This document shows positions 18,181 to 27,703 of a DNA stretch of 64,000 bases, piece by piece. This stretch comes from DATAPD01 sp036265385 (GTDB taxonomy: Bacteria; Acidobacteriota; Terriglobia; Terriglobales; Acidobacteriaceae), in assembly GCA_036265385.1 (NCBI GenBank), contig DATAPD010000002.1, forward strand, positions 1 to 64,000, written 5' to 3'. The notes under the pieces were generated by a model, which worked only from the letters and a program-made list of their open reading frames with translations, ran no database searches and was not told the DNA's origin. The translations under genes were made by a program, and so were the position numbers. Numbering within the stretch: position 1 is the stretch's first letter; the number at the start of each line of letters is the position of its first letter.

Positions 18181-19952
18181 AGTATCTCCGCAGTGGATTC
18201 TTCGGAAACCTTCATTTCCAGAAAGCAAGATTAAGGCAGAGCTTGTTGGGATTACTTTGTGTCTTTTTCGCTTGCTGCGCGTTTTCGTTTAGCGATGCGC
18301 AGACCATCACGTTCCGAGATATCACTTCGCAGGCTGGTCTTCGGTTTACTCATAACAACGGTGCTTTCGGGAAGAAGTGGTTGCCGGAAACCATGGGGCC
18401 CGGTTGTGCTTTCATCGATTATGACAACGATGGATACCCAGACATTTTGCTCGTAAACGGCACTGATTTCGCCGGACATCAAAAGAATGGCGCAACTACC
18501 CTCCACCTTTACCACAACAATGGGGACGGTACGTTCACCGATGTGACGGCCAAGTCCGGGCTAAATGTCCCGATCTATGCATTTGGGACAGCGATTGGGG
18601 ACTATGACAACGACGGCCGCGACGACATCTTCATCACGGCTTTAGGACAGTCGCACCTGTTTCATAACAACGGGAACGGGACGTTTACCGATGTAACCAG
18701 GGTGGCTGGGCTTTGGGGATCGAACGAGTTTTCAACAAGCGCCGCTTGGGTTGATTACGATCGCGATGGAAAGCTCGACCTGGTAGTCGCGAACTACGTG
18801 CAATGGTCGCCACAAGAAGACATTTACTGCACCCTGGACGGAGCGAATAAATCGTACTGCACGCCGGAATCCTACAAGGGCTCATCCGCGCGTCTTTGGC
18901 ACAACTTGGGCGGCGGCAAATTCGAAGATTCGACGGCTAAGGCGGGATTCTTTGACAACACATCGAAGAGCTTGGGAATTGCGATCCTCGACTACAACGC
19001 CGATGGATGGCCAGACATCCTGCTCGCGAACGATACGCAACCGAACAAGCTCTACCTGAACAAAGCGAACGGCACCTTTGAAGAGCGCGCAGTCTCAGCC
19101 GGAATTGCGTTCAGTGAAGATGGAGTTGCCCGTGCAGGCATGGGTGTTGACGCGGCCGACTACGACCGATCCGGCCGCGCAAGCATCATCATCACCAATT
19201 TCTCAAACCAGATGCTCTCGCTCTATCACAATGAAGGTAATGGTCTGTTTGTTGATGAAGCTCCGCGGTCCGAGGTCGGTCGCGCCAGTCTGGTGACACT
19301 TGGATTCGGGTGCTTCTTCTTTGACTACGACAATGATGGTTGGCTCGATATCCTCGTTGCTGATGGTCACATCGAGAACGAGATCGAGAAAGTTCAAAAG
19401 CGCGTGAGCTATGCCGAGCCTCCGCACTTGTTCCGCAACACCGGAGGAGGGAAGTTCGAAGAAACCACCCAAAAAGTGGGACCAGCGTTCGCTTCCCCCA
19501 GAGTAGCGCGTGGCGCAGCGTATGCCGATATCGACAACGATGGTGCGCTCGACGTGTTAATGACAACGAATGCTGGCCGGCCCTGGTTGTTCCACAACGA
19601 AGGCGGCACGAACCGCAGTTTGCGCGTGAAACTCATTGGGACGAAATCGAATCGCGATGGAATCGGCACCATCGTAAAAGTTGTTGCAGGCAAGGACCAG
19701 CAATCCCATATGCTGCGCTCCGGTTCAAGCTATCTTTCCCAAAGCGAGCTTGTCCTGACCTTCGGGCTTGGCTCGCAGACAAAAGCCGATACGGTTGAGA
19801 TCTACTGGCCGAGTGGCGGAGTAGATAAGCTTTCTGCCGTGCAAGCGGGGCAAACAATTACGGTCGAGGAAGGGAAGGGCGTTGTAGGCTCTCGGCCTTA
19901 TGGGGCGAAGCCCACTTCACCCTCCTCGGTCAAAGCTAAAGCTGGAAAATAA
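18177..19952 (+). CDS. CRTAC1-family secreted protein (VCBS/FG-GAP repeats, ASPIC/UnbV domain)
   Basis: A 591-residue exported protein with a signal segment ending near SFSDAQ. Seven FG-GAP/VCBS-like repeats with calcium-type loops are visible (DYDNDGYPDILLVNG, DYDNDGRDDIF, DYDRDGKLDLV, DYNADGWPDIL, DYDRSGRASII, DYDNDGWLDIL, DIDNDGALDVL), suggesting a beta-propeller. The C-terminal ASPIC/UnbV domain covers about 480-560. The start is TTG at 18177, overlapping the TGA of the cytochrome gene, with a G-rich run just upstream; no in-frame ATG exists before the propeller. Tight coupling to the multihaem cytochrome suggests a shared extracytoplasmic role. Biochemical function is unknown. Confidence 0.88.
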   Translation: MKYLRSGFFGNLHFQKARLRQSLLGLLCVFFACCAFSFSDAQTITFRDITSQAGLRFTHNNGAFGKKWLPETMGPGCAFIDYDNDGYPDILLVNGTDFAGHQKNGATTLHLYHNNGDGTFTDVTAKSGLNVPIYAFGTAIGDYDNDGRDDIFITALGQSHLFHNNGNGTFTDVTRVAGLWGSNEFSTSAAWVDYDRDGKLDLVVANYVQWSPQEDIYCTLDGANKSYCTPESYKGSSARLWHNLGGGKFEDSTAKAGFFDNTSKSLGIAILDYNADGWPDILLANDTQPNKLYLNKANGTFEERAVSAGIAFSEDGVARAGMGVDAADYDRSGRASIIITNFSNQMLSLYHNEGNGLFVDEAPRSEVGRASLVTLGFGCFFFDYDNDGWLDILVADGHIENEIEKVQKRVSYAEPPHLFRNTGGGKFEETTQKVGPAFASPRVARGAAYADIDNDGALDVLMTTNAGRPWLFHNEGGTNRSLRVKLIGTKSNRDGIGTIVKVVAGKDQQSHMLRSGSSYLSQSELVLTFGLGSQTKADTVEIYWPSGGVDKLSAVQAGQTITVEEGKGVVGSRPYGAKPTSPSSVKAKAGK

Positions 19953-19963
19953 TCCCGATTCCG

Positions 19964-20440
19964 CTACGCAACTTTCTGGGCTTGCTCACGTTTGGTCGAT
20001 TGATACTTTCCGACTTCGGTTCGAGACGCAATGGCGAGCCGGTTCCAAGCATTGATCGTTGCTACTGCTAGTGTGAGATCCGCCAACTCCTTCTCGCTAA
20101 AGTATGGCTTGACCTCTTCGTACACTGAATCGGGCACGTGTCCTTCGTTTATCAAGGTGAGGGCCTCCGTCCACGCCAGTGCCGCACGTTCCCGCTCGCT
20201 GTAATAAGGAGATTCACGCCATGCGTCCAGTCCGTACAGGCGCTGCTCCGTTTCTCCGAGAGCACGGGAGTCCTTCCAATGCATATCGATGCAATATGCG
20301 CAGCCGTTGATCTGGGATGCGCGCACCTTTAACAACAGCAGCAACGATTCTTCCACACTGGATTCGTGAAGATATTTTTCTAATCCCAGCATTGCATGGT
20401 ATCCGCCGGGCGCGGCCTGCAAACTGATTCGTGGTTGCAC
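19964..20440 (-). CDS. carboxymuconolactone decarboxylase/AhpD-like protein
   Basis: A 158-residue all-helical protein of the AhpD/CMD family. The redox motif CAYCIDMHWKDSR keeps the CxxC and the following His that AhpD proteins use for alkylhydroperoxidase activity. Length and the following LDAWRESPYYSERERAAL block match the YnjA-like subgroup. It probably takes part in peroxide defence. It is convergent with the CRTAC1 gene (11 bases apart) and lies downstream of a cupin gene in the same direction; a 257-base non-coding gap separates them. Confidence 0.87.
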   Translation of the reverse strand: MQPRISLQAAPGGYHAMLGLEKYLHESSVEESLLLLLKVRASQINGCAYCIDMHWKDSRALGETEQRLYGLDAWRESPYYSERERAALAWTEALTLINEGHVPDSVYEEVKPYFSEKELADLTLAVATINAWNRLAIASRTEVGKYQSTKREQAQKVA

Positions 20441-20626
20441 GATTCCTCCTTACAAATTGCCTATAAAGTTTCGATGACCGCACGGGTCGGATGGGTCCAG
20501 CTTCATTCGCAAAATCGAGAGTAGACGAAGCTAGTTTCTGCATGGGTGTGCCAGCCTGGGTTGTTCGGTCCGCTCGCCTGCTCTGCGCACGAAAATGAGT
20601 TACCCCTACCACGTAGAGGAGCTCTT

Positions 20627-20666
20627 GCCGGCCCACTTCTGCTTTGTAGGAATACTGACGGCCGGC
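20627..20666. repeat. inverted repeat between cupin and AhpD-like genes
   Basis: Seven-base arms GCCGGCC and GGCCGGC are separated by 26 bases. It lies in the 20441-20697 gap just after the cupin stop. There is no T-run on either strand. It may be a transcript-end hairpin or a repeat; nothing else convincing was found in this gap. Confidence 0.3.
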
Positions 20667-20697
20667 GAAAACTGGTTCGCCACCCTGGCAATCCCAC

Positions 20698-21153
20698 CTA
20701 GCGCAGCCATTTTTTCTCCATTGTTTTCTCATTACTGACGGGCGAACTCAAAGGAGCATCGCTGTCGCACACGAAATAGGCCAAGAGCTTTGCTGGTGTC
20801 GTCGTGCTCGCGTTGGCAGAGATCATGTGAACACCGTTTGCAGGCTCATAAAAGGTCTGACCTGCTTGAAAAACAGCTGCATCAGAGCCCTTCACTTGAG
20901 AGCGGATCGTGCCTTCAACCACGTACCCGATGACAGGGCACGGGTGGCTGTGCGGAGGAGAGGACTCGCCGGGCCCGTAATTGACCTCCACCAACGTGAC
21001 TTTCAGTTTCTCCCCATTCATGGGAGCGAGAGGTTGGTTCATCACCATCCGAGCCCGCTCATGCGCTGCATGTGCCTCTTGGGCAAGGGCACTGGAGCTC
21101 GCCGAAAGGATCGTAGCGAGAATTAGAAGATCGCACTTGAAATTGTTGTTCAT
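20698..21153 (-). CDS. secreted cupin-domain protein
   Basis: A 151-residue protein with a signal peptide (LILATILSASSSALAQ) followed by a single cupin barrel. Metal-ligand residues appear in SPPHSHPCPVIGYVVEG and in the second motif near FYEPANGVH. Such small exported cupins are usually metal-binding and of unknown substrate. The ATG at 21153 is preferred because GAAGGGA lies 6-7 bases upstream and the signal peptide starts there; the frame is open to 21321. It is divergent from the GH13 gene. No operon partner is evident. Confidence 0.82.
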   Translation of the reverse strand: MNNNFKCDLLILATILSASSSALAQEAHAAHERARMVMNQPLAPMNGEKLKVTLVEVNYGPGESSPPHSHPCPVIGYVVEGTIRSQVKGSDAAVFQAGQTFYEPANGVHMISANASTTTPAKLLAYFVCDSDAPLSSPVSNEKTMEKKWLR

Positions 21154-21298
21154 ATAGTTCCCTTCGTTTGCACAAAGACTATTATGGCAGTGCACTATCG
21201 CATAGGTCAGTGTCTTGCGTTGAGTAGAGACAAGTGGTTCGCTCCGCCTTAAACTGACGCGTTCGAGATCAACAAGCGCATTGGTGCGTGAGGTCGCC

Positions 21299-23083
21299 GT
21301 GAAAATTCCTCTTATTTTCATCTTATTGATGATTGTTCAAAGTGTGACCATCGGACAGAGCCCTTCGTCTCCGAAGAGTGCGGTCAGCACCTCCGCCTCG
21401 GGATCGAATGATCACCCCGCCAACGCGCGAACCTGGTGGAAAGAAGCAGTTGTGTACCAGATCTATCCGCGATCCTTTAAAGACTCGAACGGTGATGGCA
21501 TTGGCGATCTGCGCGGGATCATTTCCGAACTGGACTATCTGAAGAGTCTGGGTGTTGACGTCATCTGGCTGAACCCAATCTTCGGTTCACCCAACGACGA
21601 TAACGGATACGACATCAGCGACTATCGCGGCATCATGAAAGAGTTCGGCACGATGCAGGATTTTGACGAACTCCTCAAAGGGATGCACGCTCGAGGTATC
21701 AAATTGGTGCTCGATCTTGTCGCCAATCACTCCAGCGATGAGCACCCGTGGTTCCAGCAGTCTCGCAGCTCGCGCGATAATCCTTACCGCGACTACTACC
21801 ACTGGTGGCCGGCGGAGAACGGTAAGCCCGCACACCGCTGGAGCTTTTTCGATGTAAACGCCGACGCCTGGATGTTCGACGAAAAGACGAACAGCTACTA
21901 CCTGCATTATTTTTCTCGGAAGCAACCGGACTTGAATTGGGAGAACCCGAAGGTGCGCGAGGAGATTTTCTCCATGATGCGCTTCTGGTTCGACAAGGGC
22001 GTGGACGGCTTTCGCATGGACGTCATCCCCTTTATCTCGAAGGACACGACCTTCCCTCCAATTCCGCCCGAGTACCATGGCGACTACGTTCGGTTTTATG
22101 CGAACGGCCCTCACACCCATGAATACCTGCAGCAGATGAACAAGGAGGTATTAAGCAAATACGATGTGATGAGTGTGGCTGAAGGGATCGGCGTCACGAC
22201 CGATGACGTTTTGCAGTATGTCGATGCCGATCGGCATGAGCTGAACATGGCCTATCACTTCGAAGGTGTTGGCTTGGGGATCTTGCCGAATACGCACAAG
22301 ATTCCTGATCCAAACGGATACAGCTTGATCGATTTCAAGAATGTCTACTCGAAATGGGACGCTGTTTTCGCTCAAAAGGGTTGGGGCACGATCTATCTCG
22401 GCAATCACGATCAGCCGCGCATGACAACGCGCTGGGGTAACGATGCCCCTGAGTGGCGCGAGCTTTCCAATAAGATGCTGACCACGTTCCTGCTCACCAT
22501 GCGTGCAACTCCGTACTACTACGCCGGTGATGAGCTCGGCATGACAAACATCAAGTTCGATTCCATCGATGACTACCAGGATATTGAGACGCGGAACTGG
22601 TATCAGCTGGAGAAGAACTCGGGCGGAGATGTGAAGAAATTCCTCGAGGGCGCCAAGATCACGGCCCGGGACAACAGCCGCACTCCATTTCAGTGGGATG
22701 CGACAACGAATGCAGGATTCACAAGCAGCAAGCCTTGGCTGAAAGTGAACGCGAATTTTAAAACAGTGAATGTAGCGGCAGAGGACAAGGACCCGAACAG
22801 CTGCCTGAACTACTTCCGCGAAATCGTGAAGTTGCGCAAGTCGAATCCAGTCCTTATCTATGGCAAGTACACGCTGCTCGACAAAGAAAACCCGGATGTT
22901 TACGCGTACACGCGAGAACTCGACGGCAGAAAGATACTCGTGCTGCTCAATTTCAAGGCGAAGCCCTCAGCTGCAAAAATCGATTTTGATCTAAGCAAAG
23001 CGAAGCTGTTGATCGACAACTACGCCACTCCATCCAAAGGAGCCGAGCTTAAGCCTTACGAGGCGGCGGTATATGAATGGTAA
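21299..23083 (+). CDS. exported GH13 alpha-glucosidase/oligo-1,6-glucosidase
   Basis: A 594-residue glycoside hydrolase of family 13, closest by motif to alpha-glucosidases and oligo-1,6-glucosidases. Visible motifs are VVYQIYPRSFKDSNGDGIGD at the N-terminus, region I DLVANH, region II GFRMDVI (nucleophile Asp), region III VAEGIG (acid/base Glu) and region IV NHDQPR. The GTG at 21299 follows GAGG at 7 bases and opens a signal peptide (IPLIFILLMIVQSVTIG), so the enzyme is exported, which is less usual for this group. The upstream TTG at 21281 is rejected. The downstream DUF983 gene overlaps by 11 bases. Exact sugar specificity is not decided. Confidence 0.9.
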   Translation: MKIPLIFILLMIVQSVTIGQSPSSPKSAVSTSASGSNDHPANARTWWKEAVVYQIYPRSFKDSNGDGIGDLRGIISELDYLKSLGVDVIWLNPIFGSPNDDNGYDISDYRGIMKEFGTMQDFDELLKGMHARGIKLVLDLVANHSSDEHPWFQQSRSSRDNPYRDYYHWWPAENGKPAHRWSFFDVNADAWMFDEKTNSYYLHYFSRKQPDLNWENPKVREEIFSMMRFWFDKGVDGFRMDVIPFISKDTTFPPIPPEYHGDYVRFYANGPHTHEYLQQMNKEVLSKYDVMSVAEGIGVTTDDVLQYVDADRHELNMAYHFEGVGLGILPNTHKIPDPNGYSLIDFKNVYSKWDAVFAQKGWGTIYLGNHDQPRMTTRWGNDAPEWRELSNKMLTTFLLTMRATPYYYAGDELGMTNIKFDSIDDYQDIETRNWYQLEKNSGGDVKKFLEGAKITARDNSRTPFQWDATTNAGFTSSKPWLKVNANFKTVNVAAEDKDPNSCLNYFREIVKLRKSNPVLIYGKYTLLDKENPDVYAYTRELDGRKILVLLNFKAKPSAAKIDFDLSKAKLLIDNYATPSKGAELKPYEAAVYEW

Positions 23084-23471
23084 TTGTGGTGATCAGGTTG
23101 AATTGCAAGTGAAATCTTCCACCCTGTCCGACATTTTCCATCAGCGATGTCCGCGATGCCGCATCGGGCCGATGTTTCGTAGTTCGATTTTTCGAGGCTT
23201 CCCGAAAATGAATGAGCGCTGTCCGGTGTGCGACCTCAAATTCGAACGCGAGCAGGGCTATTTTCTCGGGGCGATGTACATCAGCTACGGTTTGGCTGTT
23301 GTTATCATCGGAATCTTCACGATTGTGCTATGGGCAACAACTAAGTGGTGGATTACAAGTGCGACGATCTGGGCAGTGGTGCTTTTTCTCCCTTTGGCAC
23401 CGACGATCACGCTCTTCTCACGCGTGCTCTGGATTTATCTAGACCAGCGATTGGATCCAGAAAAGCGTTGA
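23073..23471 (+). CDS. DUF983-family zinc-ribbon membrane protein
   Basis: A 132-residue protein. The N-terminal half has two CxxC pairs (CPRCRIG and CPVCDLKF), spaced like a zinc ribbon, and the C-terminal half has two hydrophobic helices (about 68-88 and 95-115). This is the DUF983 architecture. It overlaps the glucosidase gene by 11 bases, so translation may be coupled, but no shared function is apparent. Role unknown. Confidence 0.82.
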   Translation: MNGNCGDQVELQVKSSTLSDIFHQRCPRCRIGPMFRSSIFRGFPKMNERCPVCDLKFEREQGYFLGAMYISYGLAVVIIGIFTIVLWATTKWWITSATIWAVVLFLPLAPTITLFSRVLWIYLDQRLDPEKR

Positions 23472-23473
23472 TG

Positions 23474-23818
23474 TCATTTCGCATTCACGCGTTTGATTGA
23501 TTTCACCTCGAGGACAGTCCGCTCTCCGGTCTCAACTCCGCTTCGATGTGAGAGCATGCCCCTGGCCTTCACGTGCTGATTCGCCAGCTTTTCAAGTTTT
23601 TCGGCCTTCGGGTAGGCGATCTCAATGGAGTTGAGGGACTTGCCTGCGATGGTGGTCTCTCTATCGAACTGAATCATCCACCCAGTAGTTTCTGCCCCGA
23701 TCGCCATCGCGCGGCTCAGCGTCCCAGTCACTGTAATCTTTTCCGGTTTTGCTTGTGCGAGCATTGCCGTACCAGCGGAAATCACGGCGATGAGAACAAG
23801 AAAACGGGAAAAACGCAT
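23474..23818 (-). CDS. small secreted protein of unknown function
   Basis: A 114-residue protein with a signal peptide (FLVLIAVISAGTAMLAQ) and a short beta-rich mature part (ITVTGTLSRAM, VKARGMLSHRSG) that could form a small OB-like or pleckstrin-like barrel. The ATG at 23818 follows GGGGGA at 5 bases; the longer frame to 23932 has no such site. It is convergent with the DUF983 gene, two bases apart. No family was recognised. Confidence 0.7.
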   Translation of the reverse strand: MRFSRFLVLIAVISAGTAMLAQAKPEKITVTGTLSRAMAIGAETTGWMIQFDRETTIAGKSLNSIEIAYPKAEKLEKLANQHVKARGMLSHRSGVETGERTVLEVKSIKRVNAK

Positions 23819-24011
23819 ACAAATCCCCCAATGATATGTGCGGTTGATTCTACGACACATTCGTCGGTCCCCCTTTTTCCGGCCTTTTCCCTGCAAATCT
23901 AGGTAGTTGAGGTACCTACAATCAACCCGCAAATTTCTTTATTCCGTTGCGAACCGCTTTTCATAGAAGCGGCATCAAAACCGGAATCGAAAGGCTGGAG
24001 GCTTGGAGAGG

Positions 24012-25331
24012 ATGGCCACAACTATCGGGAACTTTGCGCTCTCTAGTGGATTGCTTGAGCAATACCGAGCCGCACGGCAAGTCACCGATTCGCTGTTCGC
24101 GATCGTACATCCTGATGCTATTTACGATCGTCCGATAGGCGAACGCCATCGCATCATCTTCTATATAGGTCATCTCGAAGCATTCGATTGGAACTTGCTG
24201 CGAGACCGCGCGTTGGGTGCACAAGTATTCGACGAAAAGCTGGATCGCCTGTTTGCGTTTGGGATCGATCCGGTGGATGGCGGTTTGCCGAAAGATGAAC
24301 CAGGAGATTGGCCTTCCATTGAAACCGTCCAACGATATGTCTCACGCATACGCGAAACCATCGATCAGCATCTATCCGCCCTCGATTCGCCACAGAAACC
24401 TGAGTTCGATCCCGTTCAGTTGCTGAATGTCGCCATCGAACACCGATTGATGCACGCAGAAACCCTCGCCTACATGCTGCATCAACTGCCAATCAGTAAG
24501 AAGATTGCGTCCTACGAAGACCCGGCGCCCGTGAGTCGTATCGTGCAGCCGGAGATGGTGAGGATCCCTGCTGGTCGCGCGACACTAGGGCTGCGGCGAA
24601 ATTCAGGCCAATTCGGATGGGACAACGAATTCGAGCAGCAGACCATTAACGTCGCAGAGTTCGACATTGATCGGTACATGGTCACCAACGCTGAGTATCT
24701 GGATTTCATTCATGCTGGGGGATATCACGAGCCTAAGTTCTGGAAAGATTCTGACTGGAATTGGAAGGCACAGCACAACGTCGAACACCCAGTCTTCTGG
24801 AAGCGCATTGACGGTGGGTGGACATATCGAACCATGTTTCAGGAGATCGCGCTTCCGCTGGAATGGCCTGTGTACGTCAGTCACGCGGAGGCGAGCGCCT
24901 ACGCCAAGTGGACAGGCAAGCGTCTTCCCTCTGAAGCCGAGTGGCATCGCGCTGCGTACGGAGATAATTCCTTGCAGGTGTTCCCTTGGGGCGATGTTGT
25001 ACCAAAAACCAACCAGGGCAACTTCGATTTTCAAAGGTGGAATCCAACGCCAGTCGGAAGCTTTCCTTCCGGCGAAAGTCCCTACGGCCTTTCGGACATG
25101 GTCGGCAATGGTTGGGAATGGACTTCAACCGTTTTCGGGCCGCTGCCCGGATTTAAGCCCTTTTCGTTTTATCTGGGTTATTCCGCCGATTTCTTCGACA
25201 ACAAACATTACGTTCTGAAGGGCGGTTCGACTCGAACCGCAGCCAGCATGCTTCGTCGCTCTTTCCGCAACTGGTTTCAACCGCAATACCAATACGTGTA
25301 CGCCGGGTTCCGGTGCGTAAGAGAAGTTTGA
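24012..25331 (+). CDS. egtB: ergothioneine biosynthesis protein EgtB (sulfoxide synthase)
   Basis: A 439-residue enzyme with an N-terminal DinB-like helical domain and a C-terminal formylglycine-generating-enzyme-type domain. EgtB uses non-haem iron and O2 to join hercynine to a thiol (gamma-glutamylcysteine or cysteine). Three likely iron-ligand histidines are present: His54 in IGHLEAFDW, and His144 and His148 in EHRLMHAETL, matching the H/HxxxH pattern of EgtB. The FGE block MVTNAEYLDFI and the end YAGFRCVRE are typical. The ATG at 24012 is preferred to TTG at 24003. EgtD follows 12 bases downstream, confirming the pathway. Confidence 0.93.
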   Translation: MATTIGNFALSSGLLEQYRAARQVTDSLFAIVHPDAIYDRPIGERHRIIFYIGHLEAFDWNLLRDRALGAQVFDEKLDRLFAFGIDPVDGGLPKDEPGDWPSIETVQRYVSRIRETIDQHLSALDSPQKPEFDPVQLLNVAIEHRLMHAETLAYMLHQLPISKKIASYEDPAPVSRIVQPEMVRIPAGRATLGLRRNSGQFGWDNEFEQQTINVAEFDIDRYMVTNAEYLDFIHAGGYHEPKFWKDSDWNWKAQHNVEHPVFWKRIDGGWTYRTMFQEIALPLEWPVYVSHAEASAYAKWTGKRLPSEAEWHRAAYGDNSLQVFPWGDVVPKTNQGNFDFQRWNPTPVGSFPSGESPYGLSDMVGNGWEWTSTVFGPLPGFKPFSFYLGYSADFFDNKHYVLKGGSTRTAASMLRRSFRNWFQPQYQYVYAGFRCVREV

Positions 25332-25343
25332 AGAGAGGACGAC

Positions 25344-26312
25344 ATGCTTACTTATTCCTTTGCATCTACGCGTCACACGGATTTCGCCGCGGACGTACGC
25401 GCAGGATTAGAGAAGTCGAACCAGAAAGAATTGCCGTCGAAGTATTTGTATGACGACGTGGGCTCAGCCCTCTTTGAAGTGATCAGTGTTTTACAGGAGT
25501 ACGGTTTGACTCGAGCGGACGAGCGACTGCTGCAGCGTCACGCGGACGATATCGTGCGTCTGGCCCGCAGGCCCGCCATAGTCGCCGAATTGGGAAGTGG
25601 GAGTGGCAAGAAGACACGTTGGCTGTTGGAATCGCTTTCTCGTCGGCAGTCTATTTCTTATTGCCCAATTGAAATTTCTCCTACGGCTTTGGCAATGTGC
25701 GCGCGTGAACTCGGCGATATCGATTCGGTGAGCATCGTTGGGTTCGAACGCGAGTATCTGGACGGACTTCTGGAAGTCGCCGCGCGTCGTGAACCGGGAG
25801 AGTCGGTTCTCGTTCTCTTTCTAGGCAGCACGATCGGCAACTTTGACCGGCCAGCAGGTGCGATATTCCTTGCCGCAGTACGCGACATCCTGTTGCCTGG
25901 TGACAGCCTTCTTCTAGGTTCTGACTTGGAAAAACCGCTCCATCAATTGTTGCCTGCGTACGATGATCCACTCGGGGTCACTGCTTCGTTTAATCTCAAT
26001 TTGCTGGCTCGTATCAATCGTGAGTTGGGTGGAAATTTCGATCTTCGTTCATTCGCGCACGAAGCGCGATTCAATCAGCAGGAGAAGAGCATCGAAATGC
26101 ATCTCCGGTCATTGCAGCGACAAACCGTTCGCATTGAAGCATCAGAGTTGGAGGTGGACTTCGCAGATGGGGAGACGATCTGGACAGAATCGAGCCACAA
26201 ATACTCCCTGAATGACATTTGGAAATTAGCGGAGCACGCTGGTTTCCGTTGCGAAGCTCAGTGGGTAGATCGGGAGTGGCCGTTTGCTGAAAGCCTTCTA
26301 ATCGCGAATTGA
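25344..26312 (+). CDS. egtD: L-histidine N-alpha-methyltransferase EgtD
   Basis: A 322-residue SAM-dependent methyltransferase that trimethylates histidine to hercynine, the first step of ergothioneine synthesis. Family marks are PSKYLYDDVGSALFE near residue 31 and the SAM motif ELGSGSGKKT (82-91). Length matches EgtD (about 320). AGAGGA sits at a good distance before the ATG. It is the second gene of an egtB-egtD unit. No egtA, egtC or egtE is adjacent, so either the thiol donor is not gamma-glutamylcysteine or those steps are encoded elsewhere. Confidence 0.93.
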   Translation: MLTYSFASTRHTDFAADVRAGLEKSNQKELPSKYLYDDVGSALFEVISVLQEYGLTRADERLLQRHADDIVRLARRPAIVAELGSGSGKKTRWLLESLSRRQSISYCPIEISPTALAMCARELGDIDSVSIVGFEREYLDGLLEVAARREPGESVLVLFLGSTIGNFDRPAGAIFLAAVRDILLPGDSLLLGSDLEKPLHQLLPAYDDPLGVTASFNLNLLARINRELGGNFDLRSFAHEARFNQQEKSIEMHLRSLQRQTVRIEASELEVDFADGETIWTESSHKYSLNDIWKLAEHAGFRCEAQWVDREWPFAESLLIAN

Positions 26313-26378
26313 CCGGGGGGAACGGCGACGGCTTACGTTCGGGTAAGATGTTGCCTCACCTTTACCTCCGGGACCCGA

Positions 26379-27587
26379 ATGATTGCACTCTCCGATGTTC
26401 AGCAGGCGTTAGGTCGGATCCGCGACTCCGTGTACCTATCACCTTGCGCGCTTTCAGCGACCTTCTCGCAATTAACCGGGAACTCCATCTATCTCAAGCT
26501 GGACAATCTTCAGCGCACCGGTGCATTCAAAGAGCGAGGGGCGCTTAACAAACTGTTGTGCATGACTGAGACCGAGCGGCAACGCGGCGTCATTGCCGCC
26601 TCAGCCGGAAACCATGCGCAGGGTGTTTCGTATCACGCCGGACGCCATGGCGTGCGAGCGGTCATCTGCATGCCTCTGACCACGCCGCTGATCAAAGTAT
26701 CAGCCACGCGCGGATACGGTGCTGATGTAATCCTTCACGGCGCAAATTACGACGAAGCATTCGATGAGGCATTGCGGCGAAGTCAGCAGGATCACCTCAC
26801 GCTCGTACACGCTTTCGATGATGAAGTTGTGATTGCCGGACAGGGCACGTTGGGACTGGAAATCCTCGAACAGATTCCCGATGTTGAAGCCGTTATCGTA
26901 CCGATTGGTGGAGGCGGTTTAATCGGAGGCATCGCGTGCGCAGTTCGCGAATCGCGTCCGAAAGTAAAAATCTTCGGAGTGCAGCCAGCGCGCCTTCCCT
27001 CAATGAAAGTCGCAGTCGCAGAAGGAAAGCCTGTAACGATCAATCCAGCTGCTACGATCGCAGACGGTATCGCTGTCCGCCGTGCCGGCGATCGGACGCT
27101 GCCGCTCGTTCAGAAATATGTCGACGACATTGTCACAGTGGACGAGGAAGAAATTGCGAACGCAATCCTGTTGTTGCTCGAACGCGAAAAAACGTTAGCC
27201 GAGGGCGCGGGAGCCGCAGCCATTGCCGCGTTGTTGAATCACAAGCTGCCGTTATCTGGGAAGAAGGTTGCGGTTCTGGTTTGCGGCGGAAACATCGATG
27301 TGACTCTGCTGTCGCGAATCATCGAACGAGGTCTCGTAAAGGATGGAAGGCTCGTGCGCTTGCGCGTGCATTTGCCGGATTATCCGGGTGCGCTGAATCG
27401 GCTTACAGCTATTCTCGCGCAGCACCGCGCAAACATCGTGGAAACTTCCTATGATCGCGCATATTACGGCGTCAACCTGGGCGAAACCGCGATCGACATC
27501 ACGATGGAAACTCGTGGTCCGGACCACATAGCCGAAATCCTTTCGGCGTTGGGAGCGGGTGGCTACGCCCACGAGCGAGTTCTCTGA
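26379..27587 (+). CDS. threonine ammonia-lyase (PLP, C-terminal ACT domain)
   Basis: A 402-residue fold-type-II PLP enzyme that deaminates threonine to 2-oxobutyrate. The PLP lysine is Lys51 in GAFKERGA; the phosphate-binding loop is IGGGGLIGG near residue 177. A single ACT-like regulatory domain follows from about residue 325 (LRVHLPDYPGALNRLTAILA). The length and single short ACT domain match the TdcB-like/short IlvA type rather than the 510-residue biosynthetic enzyme. It lies 66 bases after egtD in the same direction, with no visible start-site SD. A link to ergothioneine is not implied. Confidence 0.9.
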   Translation: MIALSDVQQALGRIRDSVYLSPCALSATFSQLTGNSIYLKLDNLQRTGAFKERGALNKLLCMTETERQRGVIAASAGNHAQGVSYHAGRHGVRAVICMPLTTPLIKVSATRGYGADVILHGANYDEAFDEALRRSQQDHLTLVHAFDDEVVIAGQGTLGLEILEQIPDVEAVIVPIGGGGLIGGIACAVRESRPKVKIFGVQPARLPSMKVAVAEGKPVTINPAATIADGIAVRRAGDRTLPLVQKYVDDIVTVDEEEIANAILLLLEREKTLAEGAGAAAIAALLNHKLPLSGKKVAVLVCGGNIDVTLLSRIIERGLVKDGRLVRLRVHLPDYPGALNRLTAILAQHRANIVETSYDRAYYGVNLGETAIDITMETRGPDHIAEILSALGAGGYAHERVL

Positions 27588-27703
27588 TCGCGGCCCACAT
27601 TTCGCGACCAAATGGAGTGGTCTCGTATCTAATTTGTTCAGTACACGTGGCTAATCGATTCTCGAAGTCCTTGTTTCGCATTCCTGAAAGAAAGATCTGA
27701 TTT

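Noticed and set aside
20503..20697. 64-residue minus-strand frame between cupin and AhpD-like genes
   Set aside because: No start signal, no domain, overlaps a frame in another phase; treated as non-coding.
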